Shown: positions 46,101-56,428 of the stretch, one piece after another | Position numbering within the stretch: position 1 is the stretch's first letter | Layout: every line of letters begins with the position of its first letter | Origin: Dermacentor variabilis | Taxonomy: Eukaryota; Arthropoda; Arachnida; Ixodida; Ixodidae | Assembly (NCBI RefSeq): GCF_050947875.1 | Contig: NC_134570.1 | Span: 106,710,622 to 106,774,621 of the forward strand | Length of the DNA stretch: 64,000 bases | Direction: 5' to 3' | Notes under the pieces: model-generated | What the model saw: the letters and a program-made list of their open reading frames with translations, nothing else | What the model was told of the DNA's origin: nothing | Databases searched by the model: none | Program-made: the position numbers and the translations under genes

Positions 46101-47946
46101 ACCGACCAATTGCGCTTGCCAGTTGCATCGGAAAACTAATGGAGAGGATGGTTCTAGCACGGCTAGAATGGTACCTCGAACATTACCAGGTATATCCAGA
46201 TGCAGTGGCCGGCTTCAGGCGTGGCCGTTCTTCCATAGACAACGTTATCGACTTAGTGACGTACGTCGAGCACCAGAAGTCCTGCAAAAGATTATCTGCT
46301 GCCCTGTTTCTGGATGTTAAAGGAGCGTACGATAACGTAACGCACGAAGCGATTTTCAACGCGTTAGAGGCAGTAGGAGTTGGCGGCAAAGTCTATCGCT
46401 GGATAAGTAGCTATCTACATAAGAGATCCTTTTTCGTGCTTACCGAGGATGGCCCGACCTCACAGCATTACAGTAACCGTGGGGTGCCTCAGGGCGGAGT
46501 ACTCAGCCCAACGCTCTTCAGTCTAACACTCATTGGACTCTCCGACATCCTGCCAGGCACCGTTAGGCTCTCCACCTATGCCGACGACATTTGCATTTGG
46601 ACGTCGGCTGTGACGCGACTGCAGCTTCGCGCGCGGCTTCAAAAGTCAGCCACTTTAACATCATCCTACCTTAGAGAACAAGGACTTCGTATATCATACG
46701 AAAAGTGCGCAGCGGTGGCATTTACCAGGAAATCAATGTCTCCATACATGATATCCGTCGACAGACACATGATCTCGTACAGCACGAGTCACAGATTTTT
46801 GGGGGTGGTCCTTGATAAAAATCTCTCCTGGACCCCTCATGTGAATTATGTGAAAAAGCGCCTGACAGGAATTTGTCATATGTTTAAGTTCCTAGCAGGA
46901 AAGACCTGGGGAGTACCAATACACTCTATGCTGCACCTGTACAGGGTCCTCTTTATTGGATTCCTACGGTACAGTCTACCGGTCATGTCCAACACCTGCA
47001 GAACTAACCTGAATATAATTCAAAGCATCCAAGCCCAAGCCCTCAAGATATGTCTCGGTCTACCGCGGAGTGCGTCAACGACTGAGGTTATTGCAGTCGC
47101 TCAAGATTTCACTATTAAAACGCACATTATCATTGAAACAATGCGTGTGCACATACGACACTTTGCCCGGACCCCTACCCACCACCTAGCAAGTCTCCCA
47201 GTAGATAGGCCCCACACGACATTCAGTGCGACTGTCTTCGCGCACTGTGCCTCTTTCAGGTCAGGTTACACACCTGCGGCAAGGCCTTCCATTCCTCCAT
47301 GGTGTATGCGCCGTACGCAAGTGAACCTTACAATCCCAGGCCTTCATAAGAAGTCGGACTTGCCATCATCAGCGCTCAAGCAACTAACTTTACTTTTCTT
47401 GTACGAGAAATACAGCGACTGCACACACGTCTACACTGATGGATCAACTACATCAACCAGTTCCGGTGGCGCTCTAGTTATACCAGCAATGAGAATAACC
47501 AAGCGGTTCAAGACTTCCCATGTCACTACGTCCACAGCTGCAGAGCTCGCGGCTCTCCGCGACGCGCTTCAAGTGATAAACGCTGAAAGTCCTAGAAAAT
47601 GGGCAGTCTTCTGCGATTCAAGGCCGGCCTTGCAATGTGTGCAGTCGTTTCTCCGACATGGAACTCACGATCAGCTCACGTGCGAAATCGCGGAACTTGT
47701 TCATCACTTAATAGCAAAAGGACATGATATCTCTTTTCAGTGGATACCAGGTCATTGCGGTATCCTTGGAAATGATGACGCCGATAAGGCAGCTCGGACG
47801 TCAAACCAAGAAGACCGCTGCGTCCCCATTCCTCTCTCAAGGACCGACGCCGCGAGGCAACTTGGCATTCTAGCACGCACGATCTCCTTGGCAGAGTGGA
47901 ACACCGCACATACAAGGCCTTTCCTGAATTCTCCTCTCTCTCTCTC
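43168..47946 (+). mobile_element. Young I-type LINE, both ORFs open, 3' end truncated
   Basis: About 4.78 kb starting GGGAGGAGAAAAAG, with a short leader, ORF1, ORF2 (endonuclease, reverse transcriptase, RNase H) and a terminal CT run, flanked by a perfect 16-bp duplication. The ORF2 C-terminal segment and 3' untranslated region seen in the 30-kb and 48-kb copies are absent: the coding sequence runs straight into CTCTCT. The 5' end therefore looks complete and the 3' end incomplete. Confidence 0.88.
43285..44622 (+). CDS. LINE ORF1: Gag-like protein with three zinc knuckles
   Basis: The frame is open from 43201, but the first in-frame ATG with sensible context is at 43285 (MDEEISEDFPD), giving 445 residues and a leader of about 117 bases from the element's 5' end. 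The N-terminal third is acidic and serine-rich. A central region with FIPVDPATNLRLLNRQVL and VKILFEGDSLPSHV is compatible with the RNA-binding fold of I-type ORF1 proteins. Three cysteine motifs follow from 43987: C-x2-C-x4-H-x4-C, C-x2-C-x3-H-x4-C and C-x2-C-x3-H-x6-C. A basic stretch (RRRRHRHRKRSR) comes next. It should coat the element's RNA. Its TAA lies only 4 bases before the ATG of ORF2, suggesting translation by reinitiation. Confidence 0.88.
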   Translation: MDEEISEDFPDVQPSGRLASRKRGSASSATDSEATEICSDSYDSSDDDFQVVMSRSAKRRLLQASSSPSASTVKSAPLRWPHTVLFIPVDPATNLRLLNRQVLSSLLERIAPNEIKDVRINSRKNVLAVDVLHRSALQHLRNITDIDNVKVRSLIPTGGDGTAGVIYDVDVAISNDDLPTLIKPTTEGTFITRISRLGNTRCVKILFEGDSLPSHVKVGHVRHPVRPFVPKPLQCFKCCKIGHVKGVCVNNVVCPRCSESHSEDACNAHVLKCPNCSGPHKASSKDCPRMRTEFTILKRMVRDNSTHREAATAVRRRRHRHRKRSRNSETADRYTPATVRRTAASPHCATKTDTRKENKAGRLARPEEWPELPSAHLPAKLPQNAPTSMASAPVEATLIDDLQVINILRSLMNAIRVMLTNMKSSSAQSALQVLDTLSPVLAALG

Positions 47947-47953
47947 TCTATAG
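44627..47953 (+). CDS. LINE ORF2: endonuclease, reverse transcriptase and RNase H (I-type)
   Basis: The frame is open from 44606; the ATG at 44627 is the likely start (1108 residues). The endonuclease comes first: FQWNARGLKS, VICEPLS (Glu), LIGAYISP, ITGDFNAHHHLWG and RGSDHLPTY (SDH). The reverse transcriptase has SSSPGPDGITY, YRPIALASCIGKLMERM, LFLDVKGAYDNVTHEA (Asp), VPQGGVLSPTLF and LSTYADDICIW at about residue 650 (catalytic Asp pair). RNase H starts near residue 935: VYTDGSTTS, TAAELAALRDAL, FCDSRPALQ and WIPGHCGILGNDDADKAA, so all four catalytic positions are present. It ends FLNSPLSLSL, where the last residues are read from the terminal CT repeat and target; the C-terminal segment of the sister copies is missing. 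Catalytic domains look intact, yet loss of the 3' end could prevent template recognition. Confidence 0.92.
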   Translation: MALQKPSFREEVRNVSIFQWNARGLKSRMSDFRQFVFTNKFPIIVICEPLSDNIRLSGYECFMSATHGECSKIIVFMRRDLTCVHHPVSPDQENQYVCLTVKKGKLTFTLIGAYISPSSRLDCERLRRIMTATPQPLVITGDFNAHHHLWGSSKINSRGRKLVSFASEQELCLLNDGSPTFLRGTAYCSCLDLTFVSRSFTRKVRWFPDIETRGSDHLPTYLRVEGLTDSRLAGVTHCIDWPMFKSIVEDGCRDDLSSSLEDIIKGALEVAKHSLLRTYTRTEYDIELEKLRAIRRRAERRYRRTKSVHDLRLARRTQKKIQRRMDKLASQRWKSFCESLDPRKPLSHIWRTVRGLRGTPQQRHPFKSLALHQQCSEIDVAEAFCRRIAGETSSAGTSTLHHSPVSRDPRMDSPFSMDELEAALAMCKRSSSPGPDGITYRALCNLGEEARKELLLLFNSSWQTGTVPQEWKTSRLIPLLKPGKSPVDIASYRPIALASCIGKLMERMVLARLEWYLEHYQVYPDAVAGFRRGRSSIDNVIDLVTYVEHQKSCKRLSAALFLDVKGAYDNVTHEAIFNALEAVGVGGKVYRWISSYLHKRSFFVLTEDGPTSQHYSNRGVPQGGVLSPTLFSLTLIGLSDILPGTVRLSTYADDICIWTSAVTRLQLRARLQKSATLTSSYLREQGLRISYEKCAAVAFTRKSMSPYMISVDRHMISYSTSHRFLGVVLDKNLSWTPHVNYVKKRLTGICHMFKFLAGKTWGVPIHSMLHLYRVLFIGFLRYSLPVMSNTCRTNLNIIQSIQAQALKICLGLPRSASTTEVIAVAQDFTIKTHIIIETMRVHIRHFARTPTHHLASLPVDRPHTTFSATVFAHCASFRSGYTPAARPSIPPWCMRRTQVNLTIPGLHKKSDLPSSALKQLTLLFLYEKYSDCTHVYTDGSTTSTSSGGALVIPAMRITKRFKTSHVTTSTAAELAALRDALQVINAESPRKWAVFCDSRPALQCVQSFLRHGTHDQLTCEIAELVHHLIAKGHDISFQWIPGHCGILGNDDADKAARTSNQEDRCVPIPLSRTDAARQLGILARTISLAEWNTAHTRPFLNSPLSLSL

Positions 47954-47962
47954 TCCTTAAAT
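47947..47962. repeat. Target-site duplication of the younger I-type LINE, 3' copy
   Basis: Exact copy of 43152-43167, directly after the CT run. Confidence 0.9.
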
Positions 47963-48127
47963 ACTGCAGCAGTGCCCTCGTCGCCCTCTGCTGCGATGGC
48001 TTGCGATGGCGGCGTTTTAAAATAAGTTCCTCCGTTAGAGGTCTTCGGTCAAAGAGCGTTATCGCGATTGCGAGCGATCGTCTCTGTAGATTATAGCGAA
48101 ATAAGCTTTGGGAATATATAATGAACA
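47963..48127 (-). pseudogene. Older I-type LINE: ORF2 C-terminal piece
   Basis: On the minus strand RRSLAIAITLFDRRPL...RATRALLQYLRT aligns with the SKQSLLTALARLDDRPL...VKALLRFLRP segment of the copy at 31.6-31.8 kb. The frame continues beyond the younger insertion at 43152. The 5' boundary near 48127 is approximate. Confidence 0.78.
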
Positions 48128-48433
48128 ATATATTGTACTTCTGCCTGCGCCTTTTTCTTTTGCACTGTTTATGCTACAATGCGTCGTGTCTGCTCACCCG
48201 AAATTGAACTGCTCCTATAACACTTATATACTACACATTCTCCGCACGGATAGCTATTTTCTATAAACAAGCTAGTCCACTAGCCGAATAAGTTTGGCTG
48301 GATTTTCGTATTTCAGCCGGGATCTTACCGTTTCCGAACCAGCACTGAGGAGAACTGCATGGTTTGAATCGCACAGCATGAGTGAGACCCAGGGAAAACA
48401 CGGTGAATGCGAGAGATGGAAATTCAAGACGAT
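48128..48433. other. No gene seen
   Basis: AT-rich; nothing supportable. Confidence 0.5.
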
Positions 48434-48645
48434 GAGCAAACCGAGAACAAGGTGGACGCTCCTGCGTTCACCTTGTTATACCACTTATACCAGTGTTCAC
48501 CAGTTATATGAATTTTGTTCAAATCTTCCGCGCTGCATTACAGCGGCGTGGTGCTGAACAAGTTTTGTTTGAAATACCGACACTCCTGCATATTGCGGAG
48601 CAAACCGAGAACAAGACGGACGCTCCTGCGTTCACCTTGTTCTCG
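48434..48645. repeat. Tandem partial repeat with GAACAAG/CTTGTTC hairpins
   Basis: GAGCAAACCGAGAACAAG occurs at 48434-48451 and 48598-48615. Both are followed by GGACGCTCCTGCGTTCACC and CTTGTT, so each unit can fold back. The offset is 164 bases. In the second unit CGAGAACAAG and CTTGTTCTCG pair perfectly. Confidence 0.8.
48496..48600 (+). repeat. Direct repeat of about 100 bases, copy 1
   Basis: From GTTATATGAATTTTGTTCAA to the CCGACA-TC-TGC word, nearly identical to 49446-49546. The second copy lacks the surrounding GAACAAG hairpins. Confidence 0.85.
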
Positions 48646-48794
48646 TTTCGCTCATCACCTAAAGTAAGAGTGACTTACTGGCGGCTGCTGCAGTTACAAT
48701 ACTCGTATACCTGCAGCATTAATTTGTAACACCTCCTTGGCTACGCAGAGCCCATGATTCCGGATGTGTGTTCTTGTATGTTTCTCAAATTAAA

Positions 48795-49060
48795 TTAAAT
48801 TCGGGGGCTTATAAGCGCCAAAACCAAGATGTGATTATGGGGCACGACGTAATTGGCGACTCCAGATTAACTTAGACCACGTGGGGTTCTTTCCCTTGCA
48901 GCCAATGCATGGTGGTACATGGGTGTTTTATTTTATTGCATTTCGACCTTATTGAAACACGGCTGCCACGACCGAGATTTGATCCCGCGCCTTCGGGCTT
49001 ACCAGCGCAACGCCAAAGCGTTAGATTAGCAACGCCACTGCGCAATGCGCAACGCCACTG
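48795..49060 (-). mobile_element. Diverged Ruka-like SINE
   Basis: The plus strand has GGGGGCTTATAAGCGCCAAAACC, GATTATGGGGCACGACGTA (the complement of the family's tail block), then TTGAAACACGGCTGCCACGACCGAG-TTTGATCCCGCG, corresponding to the tRNA-like B box and acceptor of the 33.6-kb SINE. Old copy with indels and a local duplication of CAACGCCACTGCG near 49030-49062. Confidence 0.65.
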
Positions 49061-49072
49061 CGGGTTAGATTA

Positions 49073-49363
49073 GAGAGCTTTAACTGGTCGAGTATTCAGT
49101 AAATAACAGGCGGACTGGGCGTTTTACCGGAGGGGTAAACGCAGCTAACATTGCAGTAACCAAGTGTATTTTACATTGCTGCTGGCGTAAAATTTTGGCC
49201 TCAACACGAATACATCGCTGCCGAAAATTTGCACCATGCAGAGAAGTAGAATACACTTGGTTACCGCAGTATTAGCTGCGTTTGTCTGGTTGAGACTTCC
49301 ACCCCTCCTGCAAAACGCCCAGTCCGCCTGCATTTACCGAATACCCGACAAGTTAAAGCTCTC
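49073..49363. mobile_element. MITE-like inverted-repeat element with 5-bp duplication
   Basis: Terminal inverted repeats start GAGAGCTTTAAC and extend, with gaps, for about 100 bases per arm (49073-49175 and about 49250-49363), including GGCGGACTGGGCGTTTT and GGTAACCAAGTGTAT words. GATTA flanks both sides (49068-49072 and 49364-49368). No transposase. The superfamily was not assigned. Confidence 0.78.
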
Positions 49364-49445
49364 GATTACCCGATGACGGAATAAAATAGCACATACTCAA
49401 ATTGCGGTTTTGCGTACGAAACGTGTCTACCGCCACGTTTTTTAC

Positions 49446-49546
49446 CGGTTATATGAATTTTGTTCAAATCTTCCGCGCTGCATTACAGCGGCGTGGTGCT
49501 GAACAAGTTTTGTCTGAAATACCGACATTCTTGCGTAGTGCGGGGC
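49446..49546 (+). repeat. Direct repeat of about 100 bases, copy 2
   Basis: Nearly identical to 48496-48600, about 950 bases upstream. Confidence 0.85.
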
Positions 49547-50100
49547 AATCAGAGCGGTAAGCTGGGCATGTTCGCTTTCGTGCAGCATGACGGAACAGTG
49601 CAGAGGAGGCGTACAAAAAAAAAATTGTACAAACATTACAATGGGCTTTGAAAATGGCCACCACATCTATGTGTGTTCCGATTTCTATTATGCCGCCATC
49701 TTGATCGGACCTTGCCAGCGGGAGCCAATACGTGGGGACATGCTGACGCAGATAGAGAGACAGACAGAGAGAGAGCGAGAGAGAGCGTATAGACGCTAAA
49801 ACAAAAAGAGAAAAAGAAAGGTAGGATCAGTGGCTGAAGAGAACCAGAAGCCCGTTCGACTTGCGAGCCGAGCCCGTGGAACCGGCGCAGAAGACGGCGC
49901 GGGGCGCCGCTCTGATCAGAGCCGGCGTCACAGCGGGATGCCCGCCCGCTGCCGGCGCCGGCGCACCGACAAAAGCGAACGTTGAACGGCCGTCTACGCT
50001 TCCGCCGGTCGCTGAGTTCGCCTCTACGGTTCCGCCGTGCCTGTAGTTGGATGCAACGACACCGAGCCGAAAAATAAGACATGCTGCGGCACGGAAGTCC
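49547..50100. other. GA run and small GC-rich patch
   Basis: GA-rich run about 49755-49790, then GC-rich sequence 49855-50040. Short frames only. Confidence 0.5.
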
Positions 50101-51275
50101 GCTGTCTTACCTCAACCCCGTAATGCACGAAGGTATCATTTACACGCTACGCTGAATTCGATGCTTCGAAATTCTGATGCAAACGGGGCAAAGTTAACAC
50201 GTAGCCTACGGTAGAGTTTCGACACGCTGGAGCGAAGATTCAGTTGCGGATGGTTCGGAAAATAAGTTGTTATTTAATTGATTGCTATAATAATTAATGC
50301 TTTCACTCAACATCGAGCTTTCTTTTTCCTTCTTTTTGTAAGTTTGTATTCTCTGGGGGCAGAAGTAATTGTGAACAAGTTGTTTTAAGCTTTCCTGATG
50401 TGTAACCTTCTGTGGACATTACAGAGTTACATTACAGGGTTACAGGTAAATAGAAGCACCGAGTAAGTTTTAGAGTGGTGACGCATTCTTTCAAAAGAAT
50501 GTTTCTTATTTTCGTAGTATAATAGGTTGTTTATATGGAAGAAGAAATTAAATCAAGGTTCAGAGTTCCATTATTTGAATTCTCGCCAGAACTCTAGCGC
50601 CTGTACGTCAGTCTGACGTCGCAGATTTCAAAGAAGCTTCTTTTTTTCCCGTACATTTGGGCTGTTGTTTCGCAGTAAAAGCTATTCAAACTTGCTATGT
50701 TCAGTCTCATGTTCAGATTTTTTGCTCGCTTGGAATAAAATGCATCTCTGCGGGTAAAAAAAGAAAATTAGCTAGGTCCGAGAAGACGCGATCGAAATCC
50801 ATGACGTCACGACGACATGGTGCGGATACTTCAAGACAGCGTCGCCACCCGTCTTGTCTCGTTCTCTCGTACTTTCTGGTTATCGAGCCTCCACTTAAGC
50901 AAGATTCTTTGTATTTCAGAAAATAGTATTTTAGTAATGAACACGGGCTTATTTTTTTTCTCTTTAGTGCCCCTTTTACCTTCTAAATCACAAATTACCT
51001 CTGTACCGCTGGAAAAGAGTTCGTTCCTTCGACATCAAGTCGTCCTGTGTGGAACACACCACGAACACCTAAAGAATAGTGCACCCTTTTACGAGTGAAA
51101 TTCATCTAACGTTTCTAACGGGAATTATGCTAACTTCAAGCTTTCTCACCAGATCCAAGCCCTGTTTGCTTCTAACGTAAATCATACGGTGCCCTCGTCA
51201 TCAACAGGGGTGCGCCTGAATGCCAGAGCCGCGAACAGAGAAAGAGCAAGGCCAGTTTAGAGCAACTCTATATAC
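50101..51275. other. No gene seen
   Basis: Nothing supportable. Confidence 0.5.
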
Positions 51276-51312
51276 TATAGGCTCCCTTCAGGCTGCCCAA
51301 AGGGAGCCTATA
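51276..51312. repeat. Perfect 13-bp hairpin
   Basis: TATAGGCTCCCTT (51276-51288) and its exact reverse complement (51300-51312) around an 11-base loop. Confidence 0.88.
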
Positions 51313-51427
51313 TATACAGCACCTCTAGGCCAGTTAAACAAGCGGCCCTTAAGCAGCGAGAAAGAGCCCAACTCCACCCGCGTACCGTGCTGTACTGCTT
51401 TCTCTCTCTCTGTCTTTCTTCGATGCC

Positions 51428-51434
51428 TTTATAA
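51428..51434 (+). promoter_or_regulatory. TATA-like box before a possible small gene
   Basis: TTTATAA, 59 bases before the ATG of the candidate secreted-protein frame; a GAGCAGTCAC word about 20 bases downstream resembles an arthropod initiator. Confidence 0.3.
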
Positions 51435-51492
51435 CCGCAGTGCGGAGCAGTCACGGGTGCACTCTGGACTGTAACCACGCAGTGGTAGGACG

Positions 51493-51774
51493 ATGAGGCT
51501 TCTTACTACGTACACCTTCGCAGCGTCCTGGGCTCTGGCCTCCAGCGAGGTGCAGAAGAATGAGGTCCTGCCCTTCGCACTCTCTGTAAACCTAAATAGT
51601 CTGCCTGTAAATGCAGTTCATCCCACTCCTTCAACGTTTCTTGGCTACTACCTCACCCCAGTCAAGCTGCCTCACAGGGATCTCGTCCCTCGGCACCACT
51701 GGAAAGGAATCATCGTACTAATGGGTTTGCAGTGTGCAGTACTAAAAGCGAGAGATAGAAGAGGTATAGTGTAA
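51493..51774 (+). CDS. Candidate small secreted protein, unrecognised
   Basis: A frame of 93 codons whose first 16 residues look like a signal peptide: a basic residue at position 2, a hydrophobic stretch (TYTFAASWALA) and an A-L-A cleavage context before SSEV. The ATG has A at -3 and lies 59 bases after a TATA-like box. I do not recognise the family. The C-terminal third is less convincing, and a splice donor-like GTAAAC occurs after TTCGCACTCTCT (near 51586), so only the first 30 codons may be exon. A minus-strand LINE tail begins about 10 bases after the stop. Chance is a real alternative. Confidence 0.25.
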   Translation: MRLLTTYTFAASWALASSEVQKNEVLPFALSVNLNSLPVNAVHPTPSTFLGYYLTPVKLPHRDLVPRHHWKGIIVLMGLQCAVLKARDRRGIV

Positions 51775-51779
51775 GAACG

Positions 51780-51875
51780 GGAAGGGAGATCGAGCAGACG
51801 AGCTTCCGGTTTGCTACCCTACACACACAGGGTGTAAGGGATAAGGCGAATAGAAAGAGGAAAAGCGGGAGAGAG
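51780..51875 (-). mobile_element. Solo 3' tail of an I-type LINE
   Basis: The plus strand shows GCTTCCGGTTTGCTACCCTACAC and then AGGGTGTAAGGGATAAGG, the complement of the family's 3' end; coding part absent. Confidence 0.6.
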
Positions 51876-53169
<1,294 letters not shown>

Positions 53170-53215
53170 ATTACTTTTCTCCCCCTTGCGGGTTTCCGCA
53201 GAACTATTACATCCA
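53170..53215 (+). mobile_element. Fragment of the tRNA-derived SINE family seen at 27.7 kb
   Basis: CTTGCGGGTTTCCGCAGAA matches the 5' part (before the tRNA-like region) of the 27713-27980 SINE; the rest is missing. Confidence 0.5.
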
Positions 53216-54844
53216 ACTTAACTGACTGTGGGGCTTCGCTTGTGTAGCTCTCCCACTGTAAGCCACACTTCCCTTCCCCGCTTCATCGAATAGGTCTCGA
53301 AGCGCAATTTAAATATAACATTCTGGAATCCTTAAACCATCATTCTGAGGAATCAAGCGCAGCGTACTGAATGCATTGAGTTGGGTCTTGCGGGGGTTTT
53401 AATGGCGCCCTCGGCCTTCGCGGCCGGAGGGAGTTGTGTGACGCGATTCATTTAGCCTCTTGTTTCGGGCGGCCAGGTCAGAACCGTGCTACGTACCTGC
53501 GCGGCCGTGCACCGAATTTCCGGGACGGTGTTTGTATATCCGGCTCCCCCCGGGGCGCGGACACTGAGCCGAGGTGATCAAGAGCATCGGGCGGCGCGAC
53601 GCCAAGATTGAACGCCGGCCGCCTCGTTCGCTCGCCTGCACCGCAGCACGTTGGCGGCTTCTGCGCGCATGCGGCGGCGACGTTTGCGCACGGCCCGAGT
53701 GTGTTTGTCGCTCGAGAGCCGGCATGCGAAAAGGTCTGCGTAAAAGTGGTCGAGATTTATTGCGTCCAGGAGTAGAGAAACGTGTAAGCGGATGCCCCAA
53801 AACACTCGAAATATATATGCGCGATGGCGGCGCCCTTTGGTGCTTACCGCTGCGGGTGAAAACTGTGACCCTCCGTGACTCGGCAGCTTTCCTTCTTTCT
53901 TTATTTCTTTTCTTCGCTCGCCCGCTCCCTCGCTGGCTGTCAGAGTGTAGGAAAACTGAAGGGCACATGCCGAAAGCATCTGCAAACTCGGGCCTCATCT
54001 GTGTGCTAACTTACCGTGACGCTGTCACGTAACTACCGCGTTCTATCTTACTAAATTTTTTATTACCACGATACAAAAAAAATTGTTAGCGCGCTAACAC
54101 GGCGCAGGCTGCTCCTTCAGCCTTCAAACAAACATCGTAATTACGACAGGTGCTTAATCAGGTGTGGGTACATTTTCCTCGATTCTTGATTTGACTTTTT
54201 CCCTTCGGCTGCCAGATTTTATATCCATCATTCTGGTAGAATTCATGGCACTGCTGCTGATTCTACGCAGATTAGGTCCATCAGTTACATCAGCTCTGAT
54301 AGTCACTGATTCGTTATCGCTGTGCTCATCCTTTACTGCTTCTCGTGACTGTAACGAGGACGTTCCATTAATTGGTACCTAGATACTTGAAAAGTGTGCG
54401 GCTAATTTGGGCGCCTGGCCGTAAAGGACTAATGATAAGTGAAATTGCACACTTTCTAACCAAGGCGTCGATAAGCGGCCCGCGATTATCTTGTATTGTC
54501 CTTTGACTGCTCATGTCACTGCTGCTAGTTTCGCAGGAGTGTCATTATGCAGGCAGGGTCAGGCCCCGCAATCACCAACTCTGAATTACGGACATCGTCT
54601 ATACCCTTGGCGTCGAGATATTTTCGCCAAACACAAAAAATTGGCGCGTCTGTTACGAGGCTGCGCTGCCGTACACCTACGTGAAACTTCTATATACACA
54701 GGTCTGGTCTGCAAGTTCCTTCACCATTATGCTCATTCCGTGGCGAAGCAGAGACACGCGACCATTTTTTTTTGTTGTTGTTGTCTTGTAGGCGCTTTTC
54801 TGCAATAAGAAAACGATTACTGGAAAATTCCCCTCCGCAATGCT
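53216..54844. other. GC-rich patch (53400-54000), then no gene seen
   Basis: Overlapping frames on both strands at 53489-54032 are Arg/Ser-rich with no domain. A partial palindrome GCGGCCGGAGG near 53420 is noted. The remainder holds nothing supportable. Confidence 0.45.
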
Positions 54845-54940
54845 GGCCTAAGGAAGGAAGGAAAAATTGGAGAAGGAAAGGCAGGGAGGTTAACCAGTTT
54901 AGCTTAACCGGTTTGCTACCCTACACAGGGGAGCAAATGG
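54845..54940 (-). mobile_element. Solo 3' tail of an I-type LINE
   Basis: The plus strand reads AAAGGCAGGGAGGTTAACC, then CCGGTTTGCTACCCTACAC and AGGGGAG: the complement of the LINE tail, with a small tandem duplication of GTTTAGCTTAACCG-like sequence inside. Confidence 0.65.
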
Positions 54941-56034
54941 GGGATGACCTGGACTGTTATCTGTGCCTGTGATCCTACCTTTTGGACCCTCTATTATTGG
55001 GTTCAGCTACACAAATGTTTGCTCGGTACTCGAAAATTACCCGATTGAGACTAATCAATTAGCATGCTAGACTGATCGTCCCCCCTCGCCACCATAGCTT
55101 TCTTTGTTTTACTTATTTATTTTTATTTATTCATATTTATTTATTTATTTATTCATTTATTTATTATGAGTTCTTTTTAATTTTATTTCATGGTTTTTCT
55201 GATTGCTTTTATCCTCTCACAAAAGTTTTACTTTCTAGATCCCAATGTTCAAATTGAGAATTCCCTCGCTTTTATTCATTTAATTTACCCACCCATGGCA
55301 AATCCCCAACTGCAGGTATGCGCCACAACCAACCACTAAGGTCAACAAAAACAACTACTCCTTGACTCGAGAAGTTTTCGCAGGTACGTACTCTCTTAGA
55401 CTTAGCACGCAGTTTCCGAAGAAGAACGAGTTAACAGTGGTCACTGCAGTGTGCAAGTTAAAGAATGTGTCATGAATACACAAATACCGCTTTTGAAATT
55501 GCAAGGAAGGCGGGAAATATAAATCGTAGTCACCGGAACTATACTGATAAAAAAGCAAGCCATAGCCGCTTGAGCGCTCACAGACCCCTCGGTTGTAAAG
55601 CACACGAACTGTGCCGTTTATTGTATTATCTAATATTTTGCTTTAGCTCTCGTTATATTTCCTGTCAGGACGATCGTGTGCGAGGGTGATCTTTGGAGCT
55701 TGCCATCGACTATATCTTTCCGTAGAAGAAGCCGCTTTTCAAAACTGTTCGCGACTTGTGAACCTTCATCTTGTGGCTCGTGCACATCTCACACACACAT
55801 ACACACACAAAAAGAACGAGCTTATATCACGTGGCCCTTATCGCGTCTTATCAATGATAGCGTGCAATGTTGATCGACACCGTAACGTTATGATCGAAAG
55901 GGAGACTTCTCATAAACTACAGTCCATTTTATCCGGTTATCGTCAATTTGCGGGATACCGATTGCAGGAAAACAGAGGCTAAATGAGGGCTATTATTGCT
56001 ATGTAACGAATCTTCAACAACAAACAAAAATAAT
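54941..56034. other. No gene seen; TTTATT-rich patch
   Basis: TTTATT repeats about 55110-55165 and a CACA patch near 55788-55808. Short frames only. Confidence 0.5.
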
Positions 56035-56268
56035 GTAAGTATGCAGGTTTAACGTCCCGAAGCTACATAGTGGGCTATGCACGAACTAGCGTCGCGGTTA
56101 AGTTTGACTACATGGTGTTCTTCAACGTACACACCATGCATGGCACAAGGAGCATTCTCGCATCCCAACAACACGCACGGAATATGCGGCCGTTCAGGCC
56201 ATGAATCGAACCCGCGACATCGCACTTAGCAGCAGGAAGTCATAGCCGTTTAGCAATGGTGGTAGACT
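56035..56268 (-). mobile_element. Ruka-like SINE, diverged
   Basis: On the plus strand GCAGGTTTAACGTCCCGAAGC (tail side), ACATGGTGTTCTTCAACG, GCGGCCGTTCAGGCC and ATGAATCGAACCCGCGAC (B box complement) follow in the order expected for a minus-strand copy. The tRNA-like head is recognisable, ending CCATTGCTAAACGGC on the minus strand. Confidence 0.72.
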
Positions 56269-56428
56269 TTTAATGAAGACGGAGTTTCGAGAAAGTACTA
56301 CGGCAATCTACAAGATCACTCGAAGCTGGAAGCTGGAAGGACGAAGTATATAGAGGCAAATCTGCCTACTATATGTAGTACATCAGTCCCATGATGAATG
56401 AACATGTTACGGTAGCAGCTTATGTATA

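Larger units (their letters stand above)
42900..48127 (-). mobile_element. Older I-type LINE 3' end, split by a younger LINE
   Basis: The minus strand enters near 48127 with the ORF2 C-terminus, is interrupted at 47963, resumes at 43152 with the last codons and stop of the same frame (ending ELDKRL), and continues through the 3' untranslated region (TAGGGTAGCAAACCGGATC... at about 42960-42980) to a CT-rich end at 42900. A younger plus-strand copy occupies 43168-47946. Confidence 0.85.
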
